64,000 nucleotides of DNA from Scenedesmus sp. ARA3 (taxonomy: Eukaryota; Chlorophyta; Chlorophyceae; Sphaeropleales; Scenedesmaceae). Where the stretch lies: positions 274 through 64,273 of the forward strand of contig RWJK01001478.1 in NCBI GenBank assembly GCA_004335835.1. The letters run 5' to 3'. A program made the translations under genes and the position numbers. The notes beneath the pieces are model-generated. The model made no database searches and had not been told where the DNA came from. It saw nothing but the letters and a program-made list of their open reading frames with translations. Position 1 is the first letter of the stretch, and every line of letters begins with the position of its first letter. Shown here in pieces: positions 1 through 10,633 of this stretch.

Positions 1-60
1 ATATAGGGAAGCCTTAGGGAACGGCTTAGGGAATGGTTAGGGAAAGCAGTTGTAAGTGCA

Positions 61-376
61 GTGTTGGCTTCAAGGCTGGGTTCAGGGCTGGGTGATGGGC
101 TGGGGCTGGGGCTAGGTTCTGGGCTGGGTTCAGGGCTGGGTGACGGGCTGGGTTCAGGGCTGGGTGATGGGCTGGGGCTGGGGCTAGGTTCTGGGCTGGG
201 TGATGGGCTGGGGCTGGGTTCAGGGTTTGGTTCAGGGCTGGGGCTGGGGCTGGGTTCTGCGTTGGGTTCAGGGCTGGGTGATGGGCTAGGGCTGGGCTCT
301 GCGTTGGGTTCAGAGCTGGATAATGGGCTGGGGCTGGGGCTATGTTCTGGGCTGGGTTCAGGGCTGGTTGCTGCAC
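61..376. repeat. GC-rich minisatellite built on a 6-base GGGCTG unit
   Basis: About 316 bases of 12-base variants such as GGGCTGGGTTCA, GGGCTGGGTGAT and GGGCTGGGGCTG. Because the basic unit is six bases, both strands stay open: the plus strand reads Gly-Leu/Gly-Ser/Gly-Asp repeats and the minus strand Pro-Ala-Leu-Asn-Pro/Ala-His-His-Pro repeats. The array could be the exon of a repeat protein whose gene extends left of the window, but no splice or domain evidence decides this. The 50 bases before it contain several degenerate TTAGGG-like words. Confidence 0.8.
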
Positions 377-3256
377 TGCCGCCTGCCTGGTTGTTTGGAG
401 ACTCCACCAAGAATCCCTGCTCCGTATTCAAGTTCCTGTGCTGGATGCTGTAGCCGTTCTGCGAGTGCCAGCGCTCAACCTGTATTGGGCAAGGAGCAGC
501 AGGGGCGACAGCAGCAGGGTCATTGCAGCGCTAAAACTACTAACATCTACCATAACAGCGTACACTGACACAGTTGGTGACTGACAGTGTGCACAGCAGA
601 GCATCAGCGGCTGCAGCAGCAGCAGCAGCAGCAGCAGCTCAACACTTCGGGTACAGCTTGGTGCAGCGCGCATGCCTCACACTCAGACGCTCAAGTTAGA
701 CTATCTGAGAAGAAAACATGCTTTTCAGCGGCCTGACTCAGGCCCCTCAGTGAGTTGTGCTAACCGGTCGAGCAACCGGCCCGGTGCCGGGCAGCTTGCG
801 CAGTCACCAAAACGCACCTGAGCCATGCTTTCTGTCTTCAAACCAAACGCTGGACCAGCAGCAGCAGCAGTAGAAGCAGCTAAAACGCTTAATGTTATGA
901 GAGCCAGGGCTGCTGCAAGGGCAAGCCAGTTCAGTGCCCTGGCGGGATGCGGTCTCGTGCCGGACTTCATTTTGGCCAGCAGCGGCCAATGATGTGCGAA
1001 ACAAGCCAATAAGTGTGAAGCACCTGTCACTTGGACACTCTCTTGTATCAATTCAACACAAGACCGTCAGTGATTGATGGTTTTGTGTCATCGCACTGTG
1101 ACAGGCAGCATTTGCACACATCCGGGAAGTTTGCATATAATTATATAAGCCACAAGAGCGAACAAACCTTAATCGAGTACTTTTACATATTTGCACTTAA
1201 ATTGTATCTATGTAGAAGTGTGTGCATCGTATCCTGGTGCCGTAATATTACGGTTATTCGCTGCTGCCACCATGATCCGTGATGGTCAACCATCATCATC
1301 AGCCTACCCTGCTGCTTGTACATGCAACGTTGTGTGATGATCACGACTACCCCCCTGATTACATGTACAAGCAGTCGGGCAGGCTTGCACGTCACCTGCA
1401 TATCAGTGATGTGTAGGCCTGCACTAGGCCTGCTGGAGCAGTCACTGCAGCGCACTGCTCCTGCAGGCTCAGGAGCAGCACTCAGTGCCAGTGCCAGCCA
1501 CATGCCGAGCTAAGCCTTGAGCACATAGCTTCAGCAAGAACGCAACCACAGCACCTCAGGAGACTTCCATGCTTACATGCTGTATGCAAACTCTCTGTGA
1601 ACAGCAGGTGATCGTGCAGTATACTGCACAAGTGCAATGTTGGTGCGTCCTTGGCCTTCCTTTGAGGAAGCAGAGCAATGAAATCAGCTGCAGTGATGAC
1701 TCCTTTGAAGAAATGCAGGAGCAAGAAACAACAGCTTGGGGGGCTCAGTCCCTGCAGCCAACAAGAGTCTTGCAACATCGCCAAACTGGTGTGGCCAGGA
1801 TTGCCAAAGATCTACACCAGGCGGCACGCAAGTGCCAAAGCGCAGTCCACATTTTTTGGGAGAGAATTGCTACATGTGGTCCTGGCACCATCTTTGATGG
1901 TATGCTATGAGCCACAACCGGGTGAACACATGGTCTGAGACCAGAAAATAGGAGAGTGAACACCAAAGAACATGATGCACACATTTGTACGCCCAACATG
2001 TGTTGGTCTGTCAGCCAAGCATTGGACCAACTCGAAGGCTGCAGCGCTGCAAACGTTGGCGAGCCAAATAAAACGGACGCAAAGAAGGTTGAACACTGCT
2101 GGAAGCTCAACAAAGATGAAGTGCTCAGGCAGTAAAGGTTGATGCAGATTGCCTTTCTCAAAACAGCAATCAGTGCGCCTGCCAGCGCAAACAATTGACA
2201 AAGGGAACAGCGTACTAGTCAAACAATTGCAGCGCACAGGGTGGCCACCATAGGCATTGGTGCAAAAGTGGAAGATTGCCTAACTGCTTCGTTTGCCGCC
2301 TGCCAGTGAAAGTTATCGAGACACAGCGCTGGCAGCTGCACCTACTGCTGCTGCTGCTGCCGCTGCCGTCCCCACTGCTCCTTCAGCAAAGTACTAGTGC
2401 ATGCAGGGTCTCACAATGGGCACGCCATGTAAATGCCGCCACCACGGGCAACAGGCTCAAAAGCAACATGCAGGAATGCAGGATACGCATCACACGGCAT
2501 GTGTGCGGTTCCAGTTCGGAATGTGCATATGCAAGTGTAACATAGCAGTGCTTTGCGTACGTGTTGGCCGAAGTTGTGCAACGTGGCCCATCAACTGTTG
2601 CAGCACAACCCGAACACTGACTCCAACTGCAATACAATGGAAGTCCCTTGAACATAGCCGCATTTGGGTAGTTGCTGGCAGCAACTTGCTGCAGTACAGT
2701 CGGAGTAACACGAGTAACATGAGTAACATGAGTAGCCCTTAGATCTCACCAAGGACCTGGAGGTTGTCTACCCCTCCATCTTTCAACCAAGAACTGGGCA
2801 GGTAGCTGGTATAGCAGCCAGATCAACAATCCATGATGTGTGAGATGCCACCACAGGCTGCAAGAGCAACCAGCCAGAGCAGCAGGTGCAAGAGACCCTC
2901 ACACCCTGACCGCTGCAGCAGCTGCTACTACTGGTACGACTGCAGTGTATGTGAAATGTAAATGCTGTGTGTGTCATTCATATGCAATGTCAGTGCAGTG
3001 TGAGTGCATCTCCCGCGGGCAGCAGCATGAATCATGGTCAACATGCAATAAGCAACTCAAGTGCTGCGAGACATCATCTATGCGACAGCCGCGTCCAGTG
3101 CGTATGGAAACAGATGCAAACAGCTGTGCAGTGGTTCACACATGCGTACATTCATGCAAAGCATCTCGCGACAACTGCTGCATCACAGTCTGACAATACA
3201 CCCATAGCCATGTCACGCATGTGTCACAAACACAACCACACGTACATGTGCATCAG
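377..3256. other. Non-coding or unassigned region
   Basis: No gene is recognised. There are short CAG runs (about 608-641), a CTG run (2346-2357) and a low-GC stretch near 1080-1250. Several short open frames occur on both strands without domain similarity or consistent splice sites. The part around 1570-2130 is less CAG-rich and has some open frame on the plus strand (ending LNKDEVLRQ), which might be a remnant exon; I cannot name it. Confidence 0.5.
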
Positions 3257-3775
3257 GCAACAGTTGCTGCAGCGCAGTTTCAGTACCATGAGTAGCCCCT
3301 GGATGCAATCAACGCCCTTTTAGCCATCCACCATACAAAACTACACATGTAGGGGTGCAAATGTAGGAGGCAAACAGCTGTACAGTGTTCAGCACATGCA
3401 TAACCCCATGCAACACCACCACGCGACAGCTGCTGCAGCTCATACCAAACACGTCCGCAAACAGCCGCACCACACAACTGGCGCTGCACGCAGCCGCATC
3501 ATGCAACAGTTGCTGCAGCAAGGTTGAGTACCATGAAGTAGCCCCTGGACGCATTCAAAGCCCTTTTAGCCATCCACCATACAAAGCTACACATTTGGGG
3601 GTGCACATGCAGGATGCAAACAGCTGTACAGTGTTCAGCACATGCACAACCCTGTGCAACCCCCTCCCCCTACAGCTGCTGCAGCTCACACCAAACACGT
3701 CCACAAACACCCGCACCACACAAGTGGCCCTGCCCGCAGCCACATCATGCAACAGTTGCTGCAGCGCAGTTTGAG
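3257..3775 (-). repeat. 246-base tandem repeat containing the 3' end of the FN3/SGNH gene
   Basis: The word GCAACAGTTGCTGCAGC begins at 3257, 3503 and 3749, exactly 246 bases apart, and the two complete intervening units align along their whole length. The right-most copy contains the gene's last codons (ASRGYSWHSNCAAATVA, stop). The other two copies, downstream of the stop, repeat the same codons with changes: copy 2 has a one-base insertion, and copy 1 stops earlier after SRGYSWY. The coding end and 3' flank were thus duplicated in tandem. Confidence 0.9.
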
Positions 3776-6021
3776 TGCCATGAGTAGCCCCTGGACGCAA
3801 CCGGAGACCCAGAGGTCTTAAAAGCCTGCAGCTTGTAAGCATACTGCTGCCCGGGCACAATCCCCGCATCAAGTGTATCAACCCACAACACCCGAGCCGC
3901 CCCCACAGCCTTCAGCATCACCCAGTTCATGCTGCTAGTGCAGTTCCGCTGCCCCCTAAACAGCCTGTAACCGCTGTAGCTGCTGCTGGCAGGGCCAGGG
4001 GGTGACCAAGAGAGCCGGATCCTGCTGCCTGAGAGAGCTGTAGCACTCACCCCAATAGGTGCAGTAGGCACTACAGCCTCAACTGTGGCAGCAGAGCACC
4101 CGGCAGCATTGCAAGCCTTCACACTGTAGCTGTAGCTTGTAGTGGTGGGGTTACCGAATGCATCAGAGTCAACGTAGCGCTGCAGCACACCTGGTGCCTT
4201 TGCGACAGTGCGGTAGCTCTCAACCCACGCGGCTGCACCAGCACGCCGTGCCACCACAAACGAATCGGCTATATTGGCCGCACTACTGCTCCACTGCAGG
4301 AGGACTGCAGACTGTCCCCTAGAGCTTGCAACAAGGCCCGTAGGTGCTGCGGGTGGTGTGCCTCCGCCACCTGCATAAGGGCACGCCCCATTGCCTTTCC
4401 AGCAGTTCCAGAAGATGTTGAGCAGCGACAAGAACTCGGCGGTGGCTTTCAGGTTGCCGGCCTCCAGTGATCAGCAGCAGCAGCAAGGCAGGTTGTGAAA
4501 GCACCAAAAACAACAAGCAATTGTGCAGCGCCTCTCATCGCATCTTGACAACAAACATGATAATATGCAGTGAAGCGCAGCAATCCTGCTGCTGATGAGC
4601 ACTTCCAGATACTGCTGCTGGAACTGCCAGCTGACATGCTGACATGCATCTCCAGCAGCCTCACCTGTGAAGGGTGGTCGTCATCGCTTGGGTACTCTGA
4701 CACGTCATTACTGCCGTCATCATCACCGTCAACCTTGTGCTGGATGACGCCTCCCCAATACCTGTGGTGATTACCGCTTGTGCGGCCGATGTCATTGACG
4801 CTTGGATCGCCGCCGTTTGAGGTCAGCACATTGTAAAAGTCAAACACTGCTACATTCTTGTAAGGGTAGGTAGCCAGCCACTCACTGAACAGCCACTGGT
4901 TAAAGAAGCGTGCATTAGCAGCGTACTCTGGATCCGTCAGTGGTGGAGCTGTGATTGCCACAAACAGCTTGTCCTGCCTCGTGGCAAAATACTTTAGTAT
5001 CTCTTTGTACATGCCGATTGCATTTGCCACAGTGTGGTACTCTGAGTAGGCATCTTGTCCCTTCAACAGGTTGCGGCTGATGTCAGGGGGCACTTTTGAC
5101 TGTGGGCCCTTCAGTGCACTGTTAGGGAAGCAGGACTTGAACATGACGATTGTGTTTTGCCCGCCTGGGTTCATGCTCTCTTCCATGCGGGAGTACACTT
5201 CAGTGTACTGCCCATTCTCTGCGTACAGCTGGTCAGTGATCTGCAGCTTGCGGTTGCCAGCAAACCACTCGTACCAGTTCCCAATGTCAGTCCTGTCTCC
5301 AATCGGATTTCCACTGCCAAAGTCAGGCCCCCAGCCATAGTTAGTGTCAGAGACATAGTAGTTGTTGTCTCGCAGGGCTATCCCCAGCCCACCATTGTCA
5401 TCTGCCAGCCAGTTCTGCCCTGTCGAATGATGTATGAAAACCAGCCGCTGCGGCTCAGCTGGCGGCGTAGAATTGAAGGGTAGGCTTCCAGCCAGCATGA
5501 TTTGGGGTTCAGCAGTAGCACCGGTTGCAGCAGCTGCATGTGGTGGTGCTGCTGCTGCCTTGAAAGGTGTGGGCTGCTGCTCATCCTGCTGTGGCTCTGC
5601 TGCTGCAAGGAGACAGACAGGTTAGCAGGTGGCAGCAGCACAGATAGACACGAGCACCATGCAAGGCAACACATTCAGTTGGATGACGTAGCATCTGCAT
5701 GCATGGTTGAGTTTTTTTGCCATTGATAGGTGTCCAGCAGGGCGAGTGTTGCTGTCAAACCCCACTACATAACCTGCTGCAAGCAGGGGTTGTGCACATG
5801 GCAAGGACTTGCGGTAAACGTGCGGCATGCCTGGCCTGCATGCTGCATGTAAGAGGGGGCCAGGGGGCACATTCTCCCAGCGCAGCCGGCAGCAAGCTGG
5901 TGCAGCAACACCGGCACACAGCCTCAGGCAGTTGCTCACCTACTGCCCCAGCTGCAAGTAGCAGCAGGCATGATATGGCGGCCACTGTGTGCCTTGCCTT
6001 CAAGTGCCCGGGGCAGTGCAT
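3745..6021 (-). CDS. Secreted SGNH-hydrolase-like protein with two C-terminal fibronectin type III domains
   Basis: Three exons on the minus strand: 6021-5940, 5602-4665, 4461-3745; splice phases 1 and 0; 578 residues, stop TGA. Exon 1 encodes a basic stretch then a hydrophobic core (ISCLLLLAAGAV), a typical signal peptide, which fixes the start. Residues 28-62 are an A/P/Q-rich linker. Residues about 80-350 form the enzyme-like domain: an opening block FIHHSTGQNW (S87 is the candidate nucleophile), later NPGGQN and MFKSCFPNS blocks, and a closing DDHPSQAGNLKAT that resembles the DxxH block of SGNH/GDSL esterases (D334, H337). Two FN3-like beta-sandwiches follow (about 370-465 and 466-575). 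The arrangement resembles secreted bacterial SGNH/FN3 proteins, so transfer is possible; that is inference from memory of the family. Likely an extracellular esterase or carbohydrate-associated hydrolase; substrate unknown. The last codons lie in a tandemly repeated 246-base unit. Confidence 0.82.
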
Positions 6022-7477
6022 GGTGCTTCACAGAGATTCCTGCACAGCACACAGCAGCAATTGCTGTTCAACAAGTTGTTGCAGCGACTGAGGACCGCGT
6101 TGGGCATAAGAATGCAGGCGCTGTGGTGCAGCAGCATAGCCAACAGCAAGCCTCTTGTTGTATGAGCACACTTTCCTGTGTATCCTTCCTGCCCATAACA
6201 TTCACAGGTCTAACCACGAAGGAAGAGGAACTTCATAGGCTTCATGCAGAACTTCATGCATATCTGGATTGCAGGCCACCGTTGATCGATGGGCTCGCAG
6301 AACTAATCGTTAAAACCAATTTCGACTAATGCGGTGCTGTGGAGGAGACGGGGCACTGCTTAAACTGCAGCATCTACCGTGCGTGTGATGGTGAAGTCTG
6401 CTGTGCCTCACCAACTGTTGATACTTGGATAAACGAGTTGCTTGTTACGCAGATACAACTAACAGGCCTCATCAGACGGCTTTGATGGGCAGCATGTATC
6501 GGCCATCCTCCGGCCTTCCAGCAAGGCACGCCAACGACGGCAGCGAGCTAATTCCAGTGATATCAGCATACATTTATTGTTAAGGTCTCTTCATGCACTG
6601 CAGGGCAGCCGGGTCTGCACAGCAGGGCTGACCGCTACGCACCTGCTCTCAAGCAGTTCCGAGACGCACGAGCTCCCCTGCCCAACGATGGAGAGGCCAC
6701 TCAGGGCAGTCACGATGTTTAGTCAAGTTTGATGTACCTGCTACGATGTGCGTGACCTCAGACCTTGACGCAATTTGAAGTTTGCTCTACACTGCTGCTG
6801 CTGGTGCTGAGCATTACTGTCGTGTTGTCAATCGCCCGCCGTTGATGTAATTGAGCAGTGCATTCATCGCTATCGAACACCTTCGCTGTGCTTAACGGTC
6901 GCAAACACCAGCTTTTGGTCTGACCACCTCTTCATGAGGCGTCATGCAAGTGTCACTGTTACTGTCGCACAGGTGAGTTACGACTGCTGTGCTGCAACAC
7001 GCACAACACACAGGCCATCCAGCTGTAGTGCTAAGTCATTGTACATCACAGCGTGCCACAGACCGCAGTTGTGGCCGTGTCAGCTGCAGCCATCTGCATC
7101 AACAGCGCAGACTGCGGCTGCCACGCAGCACTGCTGCCAGATGGCACTGCTGCCGGATGGCACTGCTGCCAGATGGCATCTTAGATGGCCCCTAGCCACT
7201 AGTAGTGCTTTTGGTAAAGGCAGTTTCCTGGTACCATGCGTAACAAATCGTGAAGGCACAGACCATGATTCCTCGTCAAACCTGGAGGCTGGTCATACGA
7301 CTCAAAACCTCGCCAAACAAAACAAGTGCGCCAGAAAAGGCACTGCATGATGCACAGCAATAGGGTGCCTGTTGCTTTTCCCTGCTGCCGCTCCCTGATA
7401 GCAGATGCTGTGCTGACATTCGCCATACTATCGCTCCACCATACCGTACAACTTATCACTTTGCATCGCCAGCCGCA
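6022..7477. other. Intergenic region between the FN3/SGNH and carbonic anhydrase genes
   Basis: No gene recognised. It contains the promoter side of the FN3/SGNH gene and the 3' flank of the carbonic anhydrase gene. A short tandem repeat of 15 bases (CTGCTGCCAGATGGCA variants) lies at about 7131-7177 in three copies. Confidence 0.5.
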
Positions 7478-9678
7478 TCACGCCTTGCCTGCTGGTGATG
7501 TCAGCACGTGGTGCATGCGCCCCGTCTGCACATCATACACCATGCCATAGATTGGGATATCTTTTGGCATCAACGGCGCATTTCGCAGCAGCCACACATC
7601 CTCCCTCACACTGGCCGCAGGGTCTGCAAAGGGCCGCATGACAGCGTTGAGCACCTTCTTGCGCACAAAGCGCGGCAGCAGCAGGCCCCACGCGGACGCC
7701 AGCGCCTGCATACACGCCCAATGCAGTTTGCAGCAGCCATCCAAGTTGAAATTTGCATTAGCTGCAGCTGATCGTGCCATTTCATGTCATTGCAATGGGA
7801 TGCGAGGGAAGCAGGGCAGCAGCCAGGCAGCACTCGGACGCCGGTGCCTGCAGAAATGAGGACAAACCACACACGTCAGCGTTCCGCAGCAGCCGGCAGC
7901 ATTGGAGTGTTTGAGCAGCTATGATGAGCTGATGATGTGGTCTTGTGTCATGGCAATACAATGGGATGGGTTGCAAAGCAGCACCGCGTGGTGCACTGCC
8001 GGCATCAGCAGCACACCACAAAGCTGCTGAGTTCTGACCAGCACAGTGCTCTGGCCAGCGCCTATTCTGTCACACTGCAGTGGCTTTATGCAGCACCTGT
8101 GTCCAGCGCCTGTGCGGGCGAACCTGCACTGCACATGTGTCTGGCCATTCTGCACATGCGCTGTCTCCCACCCACCTGCTCTGCCCAGGTGGTTACGCTC
8201 CACTCTCTCAGGTGCGAGACATCTTAAACGCAGCTTGCAGTGCATCAACATCTGCATGCCCCTGCCCCAACCCCCTACACTGCACCTGCCTGCCACCCAC
8301 CTGCACCGCCCAGCTCACCCAGCAGCTGTATGTGGCGCCTACGTCACACATGTGTTACGCGCTACAGCCGCCCCCCACGCACCTGCACCGCCCAGGTGGT
8401 GACGCCCCACTCGCTGAGCAGCTGCCGCATGCGTCCCACCAGCTTGTCGTGGTGGCGCATGGCTGCCATGGCGCCGCAGTCGGTGTGGTGCAGCAGCAGC
8501 ACCGCACGCGTGGCCAGCTCAGGCACCTCCTGCAGGGGGAACACAAGAGAAACACAGCCTAATAATAAAAAACCAGTTCAATTGGTCAGAACATTGGCAG
8601 TGCATACAGCCAGCAGCGCTGGCAGAGCCACAAGTAGCATACCTGTATTCGGGATACAGGAGGAGCATGGAGCGTAACTGGTCAGCTTACTAATCTATTT
8701 GCAGGGCACATGCTGCCCTGCTTAGCAGCGAGCCAGCTTGCACGCCCTTCCTGCGCTAAGCATGCGTTTTGATCGCTCTGAATTGCTAGCAGCATGCTAA
8801 AGGATGGTGGCTCTCTGCTTGCTGCAACCCTGCTTCAGCAGAGGTCGGGTGCTAGCACCTGCAAATGCACAACTGCAAATGCACAACTGCAGCCCCAGCG
8901 CCTGAAGTACCCACCTGCGCCACAAATAGGCTGCGCACAACATCCATGGTCACGCGCCCCCCTGCAGTGCACACAGTCTGGTAATGTGATAGGCGATGCA
9001 GCATAGGTGTGTTTGTTTGCCACAAGCGGCTGCCAGTTGACTTGTCGCCGTGCATGCTGTAGGACACTGTCCAGCCGGCCTAGCAGCCTGGCAGTAGCAC
9101 TGCAAGCTGCCACCTGCCTGTGCGCTTGATAGCACACAAATGCATGCTGCGTCATCACCTGCATTGCGGATGATCTCCACATCTCCAATGTCCACGCCTG
9201 GCAGCATCTTGTCAATCAACAGCCGGCTGTCCATGCAGGTCACAATGGACAGCTGCAGGCACAGAAAAAGGAAATAAAATAACAGCATTGGCGCGATGTT
9301 TACAGAGTGCTGCTGTGTGCTTTCAGGGGTGCTGCCAACCGCTGCAACTGCTGGTGCTGGTCCTCATGGCCTGGAGGCAGTTCCAGTGATAAACAGCAGA
9401 CCTAGCGTGCATGTGCAAGTAAAATCCCGTCTTCTTTAGGTGCTAGGGTTTCATTGGTAAACTGAACTCAGCTTGAACATGCAAAATGCAGCACTTGGCT
9501 CGGTTGTGGCTGTTGTTACAAATGGCAGCAGCTGCTGTACTACTGTTCTCTGGCTGCTCACTTTCTTCTTGGCACCCAGGGTCATGGGCTTGTCAAAAGA
9601 CTCCGCATACTTGCTATTTGCGTTTATTATATCATCCAGCATGTTGGGTGAGCGCGGTGCAAAGTCTGCTGTCGTCAT
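7478..9678 (-). CDS. Beta-class carbonic anhydrase
   Basis: Five exons: 9678-9562, 9252-9159, 8961-8915, 8529-8383, 7705-7478 (phases 0,1,0,0); 210 residues. Catalyses reversible CO2 hydration with a zinc ion. The zinc ligands and dyad are all present: CMDSR gives C45 and D47/R49, and HHTDCG gives H101 and C104. Further family blocks are [10 protein letters not shown], the helix [11 protein letters not shown] and the C-terminal [16 protein letters not shown]. Length and motif spacing fit the short bacterial/algal cab-type enzymes rather than the two-domain chlorophyte periplasmic or mitochondrial ones. The ATG at 9678 is the first in frame after a TAA and starts directly into the mature domain ([17 protein letters not shown]), so no obvious transit peptide is seen and a cytosolic site is likeliest. 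The intron after exon 4 holds two partial copies of the end of exon 4. Confidence 0.92.
8176..8340 (-). repeat. Two partial copies of the 3' end of carbonic anhydrase exon 4 with donor
   Basis: Exon 4 ends at 8383 with GGCGTCACCACCTGGGCG then GTGCAG and donor GTGCGT. In the following intron, reading leftward, 8301 upward repeats GGGCGGTGCAG/GTGGGT, and 8212-8176 repeats a longer piece reading [12 protein letters not shown] followed by donor GTGGGT. Both copies keep a usable GT donor but have no matching acceptor and diverge upstream. Confidence 0.75.
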
Positions 9679-10633
9679 GTCGCCTGGTTCGCAACGCCTT
9701 GTTTATCTCGGTGATCTGGTCGACCGCGACTTTCTTAGTGGATGTAAATATTTTAGTCTTGAAATGCGGATTCACTGCTCAAACCCGTTGCCTGGTATGA
9801 TGACCAGCCCCACGCACAATACATTGGACACTTGCCAGTGAGTAAGATCCCAGCGCACTGCACATCATGCCGGCACCGCAGAGCACCAACAGGACTTTTG
9901 ATGTGACGAGTTGCAGGAAGCACACTTTGCACAAGCACCATGCAACATAATCCTCAATCATAGGTCTAGATGGCTCAACCCCACAGCCCCAGCAGGCCAG
10001 TGTGGCCATCCAGCTTGCAACACTGCAAATGCATCCCCATGGGTATGCTCCTCTGACTGCAGAGTGCATTCTTCAACACACAAACACATCTTGCCGTGCG
10101 AGAGCCAGCTTGCTTAAGCATCTGGCTAGAGGCTGTCAGCCACTTGATAGGCAAAAAAACTCACGAACAATGAAACCACGAACAATAGTACTTTCGCTTC
10201 CCATTGCAGGAACCCTCACTCTTCCTGCAGCTCCCCTACCCCAGTGATGAGCTGTGACAAATGACACCTGTACAACATGCATACACTGCTGTCCAAAGAT
10301 CACAAGAACCGCACTGCGCCGCCCACATATCAGTGCACTGCAGGACTGGGGGCGCACGCTTCGCCTAGGTTCCCATGGGGCGATGCACATGCATCAACAA
10401 GCCATGGTGGCATGCACATGAGCATGACAACACTCTTCTATGTACTGGGCCGCCAAGCAGCAGCTTGTTCAGCTGCAGGCGTCTCAACACTCACCAGTAT
10501 CGTGTTTGTGATTTCAACCCTACCTGCAGCGTGTTCATCGATTTCCAACCCTACCTATAGTACCCTTGAGCTACTGGAAAGCTGTTACTGCAGCCTCAAC
10601 AGCACAAACTCGCACTGCCAGGCCCGCCCTGCC
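9679..10633. other. Intergenic region between carbonic anhydrase and SAMHD1
   Basis: It holds the carbonic anhydrase upstream flank and the SAMHD1 3' flank. I see no gene, RNA gene or notable repeat. Confidence 0.5.

Noticed and set aside
1..50. TTAGGG-like words suggesting a telomere or interstitial telomeric repeat
   Set aside because: Only a few degenerate copies without regular spacing; chlorophyte telomeres are usually TTTTAGGG.
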